From assembly GCA_964651385.1 (NCBI GenBank), contig CAZYYM010000060.1, forward strand, positions 1 through 21,487: a stretch of 21,487 nucleotides of DNA, read 5' to 3'. Below, piece after piece: positions 1 through 8,253 of this stretch. The stretch comes from GCA-001735895 sp964651385 (GTDB lineage: Bacteria; Pseudomonadota; Gammaproteobacteria; GCA-001735895). Made by a program: the position numbers and the translations under genes. The notes below the pieces were generated by a model that saw nothing but the letters and a program-made list of their open reading frames with translations, made no database searches and was not told the DNA's origin. Numbering within the stretch: position 1 is the stretch's first letter; every line of letters starts with the position of its first letter.

Positions 1-41
1 GCATCACGAAATTTAAATTGGCAGGGGCCCGCTATAGACGG

Positions 42-1451
42 TCACAAAGTAATCGGGAATCCCATTTTCTGAACCAACCAGACCCATGGTTTTCGCCAGC
101 CCCCTTTTTCGTCCACCGTGTCGAGTGCATACATGGTGATTTTGGCACCCATCCAACGAAAAGGTTCGGGCGGAATGTAATTAGGAATCGTGTTTGCGAA
201 TTCCATTCTAATTTCCGGTATATCATCATTATCCAGAATGGCAAGACCTACCCGGGCGCCGAATCGAGTTGCGGTTACACCAAACCCCGAATAGCCTCCG
301 GCATAAACCATTTTTCCCTCATAGTAACTTTGGTAATGTACCGCCATTCTAGTTGTTAATCCGATAGGTCCGCTCCAGGCATGGGAGAATTTAATATCAT
401 TTTTCAACTGAGGAAATGTCCGATAAAAAGACTGTACCAGACGAATATAAGGTGCGGCTTCCTTGTCCTGCTTCGGATCGGTATTATTACCAAAAAAGTA
501 CTCAAGCCGCCCACCAAATAATATGCGGTTATCGGCAGTTAAACGCATGTAATTCAATTGGGTACGGGTGTCGTATATTCCTTGCCGGTTGTTCCAGCCA
601 ATTGTATCCATCTGCACTGTAGACAAGGGTTCGGTCATCAATATTCGATCTCGAATTGCTGCGACCCGGGTCTTAATTTTGTTATGACCTGCAGCCCAGG
701 CATTGGTGGCGAGAAACACCCGATTGGCCTCGATTGCTCCACCCGGTGTCATTACCCGGATTTTTCCGGAGTCTGGTTTATTGAACAGTTGCGGTGTGTT
801 TTCAAAAATCCTAACGCCCAGCTCCTGTGCCACGCGTTTTAAGCCCCGTACCAGTTTACCGGGATGTACCGTGCCGCTTCGGCTTTTCGACCACACAGCC
901 CCATGAAATACAGGCGAATGCACCTCGGTTTGCACCTGTTCTTTGCCCAGTCTGTGCGCGTCATGGCCATATTTCCGGTAGAGTTGATATTCATCTTCGA
1001 CCACATCGAGACCCTGATCGCCAATCGATACGGTCATCTCTCCACTCCACTCGATATCACAATCAATCCGGTATTTTTCGATCGTCGCACGAAAGCCATC
1101 CATGTTTTCCCGACCGAGATCTTCGAGTTCTTCGACCTCGCCGGGGAACATGCGCTCGGTGTTATGAATGCCGTGCATTACCGAAGTGGACATGATCGCG
1201 GCCGGACGACCACTCGCACCATTGGCAATCGATCGTGCTTCAATTAAAACGATGTCGCGCGTGGGACTCTTCTCCTTCGCCTGGATTGCGGCCCATAAGC
1301 CGCAAAAGCCACCACCGACGACGAGCAAATCGCAGGCTATCTTTTGATCGAGTCCAGGCATGTCTTCGACCGCTTCGAGGCTGTCCAGCCAGTAGGTATC
1401 AAAGGTCGTGTTGTTTAGCGCCTGTTTGGCCAGGTCAATATCGCTAATCAT
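42..1451 (-). CDS. FAD-dependent oxidoreductase, gamma-glutamylputrescine oxidase (PuuB)-like
   Basis: A 469-residue flavoprotein of the DAO family. The N-terminal dinucleotide-binding motif GGGFCG is at residues 46-51 after a beta strand, followed by an acidic strand end (IVLIEAR, 67-73) and NGASGRPAAI (77-86), which resembles the FAD-contacting segment of PuuB/OrdL-type enzymes. Family members oxidise an amine such as gamma-glutamylputrescine to the aldehyde, with release of ammonia and peroxide, in the cytoplasm. The C-terminal segment with IPPEPFRWMG is typical of this subgroup. The ATG lies 6 bases after the stop of the upstream ureohydrolase gene, with a weak GAGAAAG ribosome site, so the two are very likely co-transcribed. 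Linkage to an agmatinase-type enzyme supports a role in polyamine or guanidino-compound use. The substrate is inferred; a related amine or amino acid is equally possible. The reading frame looks intact. Confidence 0.85.
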   Translation of the reverse strand: MISDIDLAKQALNNTTFDTYWLDSLEAVEDMPGLDQKIACDLLVVGGGFCGLWAAIQAKEKSPTRDIVLIEARSIANGASGRPAAIMSTSVMHGIHNTERMFPGEVEELEDLGRENMDGFRATIEKYRIDCDIEWSGEMTVSIGDQGLDVVEDEYQLYRKYGHDAHRLGKEQVQTEVHSPVFHGAVWSKSRSGTVHPGKLVRGLKRVAQELGVRIFENTPQLFNKPDSGKIRVMTPGGAIEANRVFLATNAWAAGHNKIKTRVAAIRDRILMTEPLSTVQMDTIGWNNRQGIYDTRTQLNYMRLTADNRILFGGRLEYFFGNNTDPKQDKEAAPYIRLVQSFYRTFPQLKNDIKFSHAWSGPIGLTTRMAVHYQSYYEGKMVYAGGYSGFGVTATRFGARVGLAILDNDDIPEIRMEFANTIPNYIPPEPFRWMGAKITMYALDTVDEKGGWRKPWVWLVQKMGFPITL

Positions 1452-1457
1452 ACTTTC

Positions 1458-2414
1458 TCAATCCGTTTCGACTCTTGGCACGGCACCAGGCAAAGTGCAG
1501 ATCATCTCGTACAAAATATTCGCTGCCAGCGTAGCGGTAATTCCGCCATGATCGTAGGGAGGTGAAACTTCGACCAGGTCACCACCGATAATCTGTAACC
1601 CACGACAACCGCGAACAATCTCAAATGCTTGCATAGAGGTCAAACCACCCGGTTCCAGCGTACCCGTCCCTGGCGCAAAGGCAGGGTCCAGACCATCGAT
1701 ATCAAAAGAAATATAGACGGGCCCATGGCCCAGCTGCTGTCTGACTTCAGCCATCAGCGGATTGAGCGATTGGTGCCAACATTGTTCCGCCTGTACCACA
1801 CGGAAACCTTGCTGCCGCGGCCAGTCGAAATCGTCCGCCGCATAACCCGTAGTCCGCAATCCAATTTGTACTACACGTGAAGGTTCGATCAGAGACTCTT
1901 CCACCAGTCGCCTGAATGGGGTGCCATGGGCTATTTTCTCACCGAACATTAAATCGTTGACGTCGGCATGTGCGTCAATATGAACAACACCGATCGGGCC
2001 GTGTTTTTTAGCGAGTGCCCGTAGAATCGGCAGCACGATAGTGTGGTCACCACCCAAAGTAAATGGTGCCGCACCAAATCCGGCTATTTCATCGTAAGCC
2101 TTTTCGATAATATCAACCGATTTCAGCAGATTGAAGGTATTGATGGCGACATCGCCGATATCGGCAATTTGTAGCGAATCGAACGGCGAAATACGCGTCC
2201 ACATGTTATAGGGCCTGATCATGGTCGATTCAGCACGTATCGCCCGCGGCCCGAATCTGGCGCCCGCCCGGTTTGATGTACCCAGATCAAAGGGGACACC
2301 GACAAAACAGGCGTCCAGACCTTCTGCGGTAGACTGCGTGGGTAAACGCATCATCGTACCGGGCCCGGCGAATCGTGGCATGTCGTTGCCACCGAGAGGT
2401 TGATTAAAGGTCAT
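1458..2414 (-). CDS. speB: Agmatinase-family ureohydrolase
   Basis: A 318-residue manganese ureohydrolase of the arginase/agmatinase family, which releases urea from agmatine or a related guanidino compound. All metal-ligand motifs are visible. Numbering from the ATG at 2414, these are GGDH (His about 124), DAHAD (Asp, His and Asp at about 147-151) and SFDIDGLDPAFAPGTGT (two Asp at about 238 and 240). The C-terminal DLVEVSPPYD motif is also present. A TTG 18 bases upstream (2432) would extend it, but the ATG is preferred: the protein then starts MTFNQPLGGNDMPRF, like guanidinobutyrase/guanidinopropionase-type members, and a GAGG lies upstream though with long spacing. It is first in a two-gene operon with the flavoprotein gene. 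Family membership is near certain. Agmatine versus 4-guanidinobutyrate or 3-guanidinopropionate cannot be settled here, so the symbol is the family default. Confidence 0.85.
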   Translation of the reverse strand: MTFNQPLGGNDMPRFAGPGTMMRLPTQSTAEGLDACFVGVPFDLGTSNRAGARFGPRAIRAESTMIRPYNMWTRISPFDSLQIADIGDVAINTFNLLKSVDIIEKAYDEIAGFGAAPFTLGGDHTIVLPILRALAKKHGPIGVVHIDAHADVNDLMFGEKIAHGTPFRRLVEESLIEPSRVVQIGLRTTGYAADDFDWPRQQGFRVVQAEQCWHQSLNPLMAEVRQQLGHGPVYISFDIDGLDPAFAPGTGTLEPGGLTSMQAFEIVRGCRGLQIIGGDLVEVSPPYDHGGITATLAANILYEMICTLPGAVPRVETD

Positions 2415-2591
2415 TCGTTTACTAAACCTCAATAATTTTTATAGCGATATATGCTACAGGTAAATCGTCAGGAATACTTCAGCCAAATTGTCCAGCAAAT
2501 TTTTCAAAAGTTTATAAAAAGATAACGCTTTCGTGATAATTATGTGATATCTATTTCATATAGTGATGCCTCTCAGAACAGGAGCAAATTC

Positions 2592-3266
2592 ATGGTTTCA
2601 TCACTTAAAAAATTTACCACCGTTGCAGTATTTACAGGTTTAATACTCTCATCATCACCCGCTATTTCGAGTGGTTAGGATTCTTATCAGGTCACGATTA
2701 CCAACATTACTAATTCGATCAATTTCACACCGATCCTGGTTGCGAGTCATCGTCGTGATATTGATTTGTTTGAACTCGGCTCTGCCGCCAGTGCCAACCT
2801 CACCGCAATTGCGGAAGGCGGTGACACTTCTAAACTGGCAGCTAGCCTGGCCTCCAGTCATAGTGTCGTCGATATTCAGAATTCGGGCGGTCTGCTGGGT
2901 CCCGGTCAATCGGTAACTGTCACAGTCAGTGCCGCCCATGGCGCAAAACGCATCAGCATCGCCTCTATGATGTTGCCGACTAACGATGGATTCATAGCGC
3001 TGGATAGCGTTAAGGCACCTCGTAAAGGCAGTGTTAGCTATTACTCTCCCGGCTATGATGCCGGCACAGAAGCGAATGATGAGTTATGCGTCAATATTCC
3101 AGGGCCTACCTGTGGTGGTATCCCTTTTTCACCGGGCGTTAATCCAGGTGATGAAGGCTATGTCCATATTCACCGCGGCATACAGGGTATAGGCAGCCTG
3201 ACTTCGGAGAAGGACTGGAGAAACCCGGTTGCCAAATTTACCATTACGCGTATCGATAACGACTGA
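2592..3266 (+). pseudogene. Secreted spondin_N-domain protein gene interrupted by an in-frame TAG
   Basis: An ATG at 2592 follows an AGGAG ribosome site (2580-2584, 7-base spacing). It encodes a good Sec signal peptide: KK, then a hydrophobic core, then SSSPAISSG. Codon 29 (2676-2678) is TAG. Past it the same frame continues without further damage for 195 codons as a spondin_N domain, with YQVTITNITNSINFTPIL, FELGSAAS, AEGGDTSKLA, LPTNDGF, DAGTEANDE and a C-terminal FTITRID. Bacterial spondin_N proteins are secreted beta-sandwich proteins of unclear, possibly adhesive or metal-binding, role. Without readthrough only a 28-residue peptide is made. The next in-frame start is a TTG at 2766 that would drop the signal and first strands and has no ribosome site. 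The lack of other lesions suggests a recent mutation, a sequencing or assembly error, or suppression. Gene identity is secure; its functional status is not. Confidence 0.8.
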
Positions 3267-3302
3267 TCAGACTACAGTTATCATACCTTGTGTATGATGT
3301 TC

Positions 3303-3327
3303 AGGGGCGGGAATCCGCCCCTTTTTT
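3303..3327 (+). terminator. Rho-independent terminator of the spondin_N gene
   Basis: A perfect 7-bp GC-rich stem (GGGGCGG at 3304-3310 pairing with CCGCCCC at 3315-3321), extendable by an A-T pair, closes a GAAT tetraloop. It is followed by six T residues (3322-3327) and starts 37 bases after the spondin_N stop codon. This is a textbook intrinsic terminator for plus-strand transcription. Confidence 0.93.
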
Positions 3328-3476
3328 GTCTCTCAGAAAAATAACTTAACCAGGATAACCAGGCCTACGGCGATTACTATTGTGACCAGAGTAAGGGAAT
3401 ACAAGCTGATAAAATTACAGGCAATTCATGATTATTATAACGAATTTTTTATCCCCGGTAACAACCTTCTAACTAA

Positions 3477-4658
3477 TCAGGCAACCTGTGGTTGTCTGTT
3501 ACGGATCTGCCAGCCGAGCAAGATGATTATGAGCGCCGCCAAACAGATCACTGGAATGGTGTACTGGTTGAGTCTTTCCCAACCCAGCATGTGATGCAAG
3601 TAACCGGACGAAAGCGCGGTCAGCGCTGTGGCGGAAAATACCAGAAATTCATTGATACCCTGAGTCGCGCCCTTCTCGGCGGGTAAATATACTTCGGTTA
3701 ACAGGGTTGTCCCACCGATGTAGAGAAAATTCCAGCCGATGCCGAGCAGAACAAGACCGACAAAAAAATGCGCGTAGAGTTGCCCGGAAAGCGCGACTAA
3801 CGCGCAGGCAATCAATATCAACGCCCCGCCAAACATGATTTTTAAAACACCAAATCGATGGATTAAATGCCCGGTGAAAAATGAAGGCGCAAACATGCCG
3901 ACAATATGCCACTGAATTACCATGGCGGTATCGCCAAACGCCATACCACGATGGTGCATCGCAAGTGGCGTTGACGTCATCAACAAATTCATCGTGCCGT
4001 AGGCTATCATCGCGCAGAGTACAGCCACCATAAAGGTGGGTTGCCTTAGAACCAGGCCCAGTGGTCGTTTGTGCCCCCTCGACTCATCAACCGAGGGTTT
4101 CGGTATTCGGATAAAAAACTGAATGATGACAACACCGGCACAGAACAATGCAACAGCAACGTAAGACGCGGAGAAAATCGCATTCGGGATCAGCTCACGA
4201 GTCAAACTGGCGATATTGGGGCCGATAAACGCCGCAACAAGCCCCCCGAGCAGTACCCAGGAAATCGCCCGACTCTTGTAAGACTCATCAACAATTTCCG
4301 CTGCGGCAAAACGATAGTACTGCCCAAAACCGCTGGCGATACCGAATATCGCAGAACCCGTACAAAATAGTGTAAAGCTGTGCTGGTAAATGCCAATCGC
4401 TGCAATGGCGCCGCCAACTAAACCAGCCGTTCCGCCAAATGCAAAACCAACCCGTCGGCCGAAGCGTTTCATCAACATAGAGGCCGGTATCATGGTCAGC
4501 ATCGTACAGAAATATAAAAAACCCAACGGCAATGTCGAAAGCGCCGGATCGGGTGAGAGCGCGACACCGACCAACGCCGAGGTCGCCATCGTCAGAGATG
4601 TACAGGACAGCATCAGACCCTGACAGGATGCGAGTAAAAGAAGATTTTTTCCAGACAT
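3477..4658 (-). CDS. Major facilitator superfamily transporter
   Basis: A 393-residue, strongly hydrophobic protein with about 12 predicted membrane helices in two halves, split by a polar cytoplasmic loop near residues 185-210 (PKPSVDESRGHKRP). A degenerate MFS motif A (MKRFGRRVG, about 63-71) sits between helices 2 and 3, and glycine-rich helix pairs follow the usual MFS pattern. It should be an inner-membrane secondary transporter. The substrate cannot be read from the sequence. The gene stands alone: its 3' end faces the spondin_N terminator and its 5' end is divergent from the TPR lipoprotein gene. A possible -10 box (TATACT on the minus strand, 4709-4714) lies 51 bases upstream, and an inverted repeat covers the corresponding -35 region, so local repression is plausible. 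No strong ribosome site precedes the ATG. Confidence 0.85.
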   Translation of the reverse strand: MSGKNLLLLASCQGLMLSCTSLTMATSALVGVALSPDPALSTLPLGFLYFCTMLTMIPASMLMKRFGRRVGFAFGGTAGLVGGAIAAIGIYQHSFTLFCTGSAIFGIASGFGQYYRFAAAEIVDESYKSRAISWVLLGGLVAAFIGPNIASLTRELIPNAIFSASYVAVALFCAGVVIIQFFIRIPKPSVDESRGHKRPLGLVLRQPTFMVAVLCAMIAYGTMNLLMTSTPLAMHHRGMAFGDTAMVIQWHIVGMFAPSFFTGHLIHRFGVLKIMFGGALILIACALVALSGQLYAHFFVGLVLLGIGWNFLYIGGTTLLTEVYLPAEKGATQGINEFLVFSATALTALSSGYLHHMLGWERLNQYTIPVICLAALIIILLGWQIRNRQPQVA

Positions 4659-4727
4659 GGTGCGACGCAGTATATGCCCGATGCCGGGTTTGGGTATATG
4701 CGTTATGGAGTATAATTACGGAAATCT

Positions 4728-4753
4728 AATCGGGTATTCCCTGCTACCCGATT
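4728..4753. promoter_or_regulatory. Inverted repeat, candidate operator for the MFS gene
   Basis: AATCGGGTA (4728-4736) and TACCCGATT (4745-4753) form a perfect 9-bp inverted repeat with an 8-base spacer in the divergent MFS/TPR intergenic region. No T-tract follows on either strand, so it is unlikely to be a terminator. The left arm overlaps where the -35 would lie for a minus-strand -10 at 4709-4714. Another CGGGTA (4821-4826) and the palindrome CCGGTACCGG (4814-4823) occur nearer the TPR gene. The regulatory role is inferred; no regulator gene is adjacent. Confidence 0.45.
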
Positions 4754-4855
4754 GAAACCGGCGCTACCTTGAATTCATCGACTCCAAAAGGCTCGAAAAC
4801 AATGATCAAAATACCGGTACCGGGTAGCTAAAATTAATCTGATAAGATCAATGCT

Positions 4856-5542
4856 ATGAAGCTATCCTTTAAAAGCTGTTTTTCCCTGCTCGTAGTTTCG
4901 CTACTCACTAGCTGCAGTCAGGTTTTCGAAATGGTCTATTGCGACTACGGCTATGGCGCTGTACAAAATAACTTTTACCAGACCGGAATCAACCTGCTCA
5001 ATAAATGCCTCGATCTGAATCACTTATCAATGGAGCAAAGAGCTAAATACCTTCAGGGTCGAGCTTGGGCTCACTACAACCTGGAGAACTACCAACAGGC
5101 GCTTGCTGATCAGGAATCGGCTTTCGAGCTACGCCCACCGACACAGCATTTTGAGTTCATCAACCACGCTGCCTATTTGAGAGAATTACAGTATTATCGA
5201 GAAAGTTTGCTCGCCTTAAAATCTGCTCAGGCTATTGATCAATTACAAGGGCATCCAACCATGGTGACACAATATAACATTGGCTGGTCTTTATACGAGT
5301 TAAAACGATTCGGGGAGGCTGTCGAAGCCTTTTCCACAGGAATACTGCAACAACCCGATTATCCATTTGTTTATCTTCGCAGAGGACTTGCATACCACAA
5401 ACAGGGAAAACCGGGCAATGCGAAAGAGGATTTTACAGAATTTTTAATGCTGATTGAAAATCAGCAAATCAATATGCCTGCCGTATTGAAAAAGGAGCTA
5501 GCTGAATTGCCTTCCGAGTATGCCGATATTAAAAATTTTTGA
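4856..5542 (+). CDS. TPR-repeat lipoprotein
   Basis: A 228-residue protein with a lipoprotein signal peptide: positive start MKLSFK, hydrophobic core, and lipobox LTSC with Cys20 as the lipidation site. The mature part contains several tetratricopeptide-like helix pairs, including ARAWAHYNLENYQQALADQ-like, YNIGWSLYELKRFGEAVEAF and LRRGLAYHKQGKPGNAKEDF-like segments. TPR lipoproteins usually act as protein-protein scaffolds at the outer or inner membrane; no partner can be named. The start codon is the only one that gives a full signal peptide, although its ribosome site is weak. The gene is monocistronic. Its last 14 bases overlap the convergent GGDEF-EAL gene, and it ends in DIKNF like that protein (see the palindrome entry). 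Confidence 0.82.
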   Translation: MKLSFKSCFSLLVVSLLTSCSQVFEMVYCDYGYGAVQNNFYQTGINLLNKCLDLNHLSMEQRAKYLQGRAWAHYNLENYQQALADQESAFELRPPTQHFEFINHAAYLRELQYYRESLLALKSAQAIDQLQGHPTMVTQYNIGWSLYELKRFGEAVEAFSTGILQQPDYPFVYLRRGLAYHKQGKPGNAKEDFTEFLMLIENQQINMPAVLKKELAELPSEYADIKNF

Positions 5543-5546
5543 TATC
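5525..5546. repeat. Near-palindrome holding two overlapping convergent 3' ends
   Basis: A 22-bp inverted repeat, GATATT-AAAAATTTTT-GATATC, with a single mismatched pair. The plus strand reads GAT ATT AAA AAT TTT TGA, the end of the TPR lipoprotein gene. The minus strand reads GAT ATC AAA AAT TTT TAA, the end of the GGDEF-EAL gene. Both proteins therefore end DIKNF and both stop codons lie inside the repeat. It could also serve as a weak bidirectional terminator, since each strand has a run of five T, but the stem is very AT-rich. Confidence 0.85.
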
Positions 5547-8051
5547 GCACTCGTCGCGAAAATCAACCAGATTTTGTAACGGCTCCGGTTTGCCAACACC
5601 ATAACCCTGTACGTAATTAACCCCGATAGCCTTGAGCATGCCCTTTATCTCGTCATTCTCGACAAATTCGGCAATGGTCTCCATCCCCATTACCTGACCA
5701 ATTTCATTAATCGACTTGACCATTGCACGATCGATTAAATCGTCGACGATATCCTTGACGAAAATACCATCTATTTTCAGGTAATCTACTGGCAGGTTCT
5801 TCAGGTATCCAAAGGAAGATATACCACTTCCGAAATCGTCCAGGGCAAAACGGCAGCCTATTTGTTTCAAAGTTGATATGAATCCGGCAGCCGATCCCAG
5901 GTTCGAGACTGCAATCGTCTCGGTCACTTCAAAACAGATTTTTCCGGGTGAGACTCCTGACTTCCTGAAATTTTGCATAATGGTTTCAAGAAATTCTTTA
6001 TTCGTCAACGAAGGGCCGGAAAGATTAATGGAGACAAAATCAATCTGCTGAACAAATAGCGGGTTATCAGAAAGAAATTGGCAGGCATGATTGAATACCC
6101 AGGCATCCAGTCTTCCGATTAAATTATAGCGCTCTGCGGCGGGTAGAAATGCCCCGGGCGGAATGATTTCATCCCTTTCATTCAGCATTCTTACCAGTAG
6201 CTCATAATGTTTCAGGCCACTAGTTGCCATCGCCACGATAGGCTGAGCGTAGAGACAAAAGCGGTTGTCTTCTAGCGCCTGATTAATACGCCCGACCCAT
6301 TGCATTTCGCTGTGACGGATAGCCAGTTCAGTGTCTTCTGGATGGTAGCTATGTATGCGATTTCTTCCCAGATCCTTGGCGAGATAGCATGCCACATCGG
6401 CCTGCTTGAATAACTCGGTGAAACTGCCGGTCGCTTCGGTAATTGCGACCAGACCAATGCTAGCACCAATACGAAATGCCTCACCCTGCCAAAAAAAATG
6501 AAAGTCCTGGATCGCTCTGAGCATCTCCCCGGCGACGCGGTTGGCCTTTTCGAGGGGGCAATGTTCCATCAATACGCCAAATTCATCGCCGCCGAGTCGC
6601 GCCAGTGCGTCACGGTCGCCGATAATTTCCCGTAACATTTTGCCAAGCTGGCGCAGCAACTCATCTCCAGCCACATGGCCACAGGTATCGTTGATAACCT
6701 TGAACTGGTCTAGATCCAGAAAACACATGGCGTGCTCAATTTCGTCGTGAGCGATCGTTTCCAGCAACCGGTTTCCCAATCTTTCGAACTCGATGCGATT
6801 CATAAGCCCGGTCAGCGCATCGTGTCTCGCCTGATAACGGAGCTTTTCTTCAGCCAGCTTTCGGTCGGAGATGTCCAGGATGCTCACGGGTATATTCCTG
6901 TAGTCCTCGCCAGCTTTGGGAATTGGTAAGGAAATGATGACATTTAATTCTTCGCCCTCGAGGGTTCTTTGAATTGCATCGGAACGAAAAGCCTCTTTCT
7001 TTTCCCAGATCGCGCAGAGCAGACTCTTGAATACCTCCAGTGAGCCTTCACCGAATACGATGTTGATAGATTCAATATATTCTTGCTCGGATTTTGCCTT
7101 GAACATCTTCAAAGTAGTCTTATTGACATGATTTACCTTGACCATTGCAGCCATCTCCCAGGCTGCCTGCTCATTCTCTCGAAGGTATTGGTCGAGATCA
7201 CTCACACCTGCCTGACGGAGATTGTCCAGATTCTTAACAACTTCAGAAAAGTCTTCGTTCCATATTGAGATGTGTGCATTCTCAAAAAGCGCTTTAAATC
7301 GTTGCTCACTGTCCTGTAATTCTGATATTACACCGGCTAATTGTGCCTGCATGCCGTTGATGGCATTGACTACCTGTCCCAGCTCATCGACCGCACCTGC
7401 GCTTGAACCCGGTCTATCCAGTTTCAACGGCGAAGATAGTGACTGTTTGTCGAATGATATAGATGACGTGTATCCGGCAAGTTTCCTGAGATGCCTGGTT
7501 ACCAAAAAATGAATAATAAATAAAATAAACAGTGAAACGAAAAAAGTTTTGACCCCTTGTGAGATTAAAATCAGCCAGAATTTATTGCCCAGTCGCTGAA
7601 CAACGCCTTCTAAATTGGATTCGATACTGAGGTGACCGACCAGGATCGTTCTATTTTGTATGGTATGCAGCACATCAACCTCATAAGCACGCAAATTCTC
7701 GCCCTGACGCCGTTGGCCCTGCTTGAAAAAGTCTCCATTATTAATCTGGACCCCAGCGTAATGAACGTCTTCAAACTTCATTATGCCAGTGATGATATTT
7801 TCAATTTGCCGGCTATCAAACGTCCACATCGCATCGGCGAGACTATCGCTATAACTGCGCTCTATTTGCATCATTCGTTGTTTGACCAGCCCGGCCTGCT
7901 CCTGATAGTAAGAATAAAGCTGGAACACGGTTACTAACAGGGTTACAAAGGAACTGCTCAACAAGATATAAAATAATATTTTATGCGATATCGAACTTTG
8001 TCTGTCGGCAGAAAACAGTTTGCCGGGGGACCGAATGTCCAATTTAAACAT
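5529..8051 (-). CDS. Membrane-bound GGDEF-EAL cyclic-di-GMP regulator with PAS-like domain
   Basis: An 840-residue signalling protein. It has a membrane helix at about 24-48, a periplasmic sensor region at about 50-157, a second helix at about 158-184 and a HAMP-like linker at about 185-245. A PAS-like domain (about 245-400) precedes the GGDEF domain (about 405-570) and the EAL domain (about 580-835). The cyclase motif RLGGDEF is intact (GGDEF at 487-491), but the RxxD inhibitory site expected five residues before it reads GDRD. The phosphodiesterase signature is ELL (617-619) instead of EAL. The other key residues are present: SINLSG, FEVTE, DDFGSG (738-743), YLKIDG, IAEFVE and VQGYG. Both activities are plausible, with phosphodiesterase likely. 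The 3' end overlaps the TPR gene by 14 bases. The 5' end is divergent from a periplasmic binding-protein gene, a possible ligand-sensing partner. Confidence 0.92.
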   Translation of the reverse strand: MFKLDIRSPGKLFSADRQSSISHKILFYILLSSSFVTLLVTVFQLYSYYQEQAGLVKQRMMQIERSYSDSLADAMWTFDSRQIENIITGIMKFEDVHYAGVQINNGDFFKQGQRRQGENLRAYEVDVLHTIQNRTILVGHLSIESNLEGVVQRLGNKFWLILISQGVKTFFVSLFILFIIHFLVTRHLRKLAGYTSSISFDKQSLSSPLKLDRPGSSAGAVDELGQVVNAINGMQAQLAGVISELQDSEQRFKALFENAHISIWNEDFSEVVKNLDNLRQAGVSDLDQYLRENEQAAWEMAAMVKVNHVNKTTLKMFKAKSEQEYIESINIVFGEGSLEVFKSLLCAIWEKKEAFRSDAIQRTLEGEELNVIISLPIPKAGEDYRNIPVSILDISDRKLAEEKLRYQARHDALTGLMNRIEFERLGNRLLETIAHDEIEHAMCFLDLDQFKVINDTCGHVAGDELLRQLGKMLREIIGDRDALARLGGDEFGVLMEHCPLEKANRVAGEMLRAIQDFHFFWQGEAFRIGASIGLVAITEATGSFTELFKQADVACYLAKDLGRNRIHSYHPEDTELAIRHSEMQWVGRINQALEDNRFCLYAQPIVAMATSGLKHYELLVRMLNERDEIIPPGAFLPAAERYNLIGRLDAWVFNHACQFLSDNPLFVQQIDFVSINLSGPSLTNKEFLETIMQNFRKSGVSPGKICFEVTETIAVSNLGSAAGFISTLKQIGCRFALDDFGSGISSFGYLKNLPVDYLKIDGIFVKDIVDDLIDRAMVKSINEIGQVMGMETIAEFVENDEIKGMLKAIGVNYVQGYGVGKPEPLQNLVDFRDECDIKNF

Positions 8052-8253
8052 CCGGATTTCTTGTGACGGGATCGATACCTGCGGTGATTCGATATTTTGC
8101 AGGATTATTTAGAACTAAAACCATTCATTGAGTATAAGACAATCTGCGTAACTAATTGGATTAAATAAAATTTCCAGCGCCACGGTTATTCGATTAAAAT
8201 TGTCGATTATAGAAACGCAGCCTATTTTCCTCATTACCTACTTTGGTAACAAG

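Noticed and set aside
1..41. Upstream end of the window
   Set aside because: Only 41 bases lie before the flavoprotein stop codon; no terminator or gene start can be supported.
2766..3266. Taking the spondin_N gene as a normal CDS from the TTG at 2766
   Set aside because: This start removes the signal peptide and first conserved strands and has no ribosome site, whereas the ATG at 2592 has both in the same frame, interrupted by TAG.
3333..3404. 23-codon hydrophobic minus-strand frame starting at TTG (YSLTLVTIVIAVGLVILVKLFF)
   Set aside because: It looks like a single membrane helix, but it has no ATG or ribosome site and lies between a terminator and a convergent 3' end. Chance is more likely than a gene.
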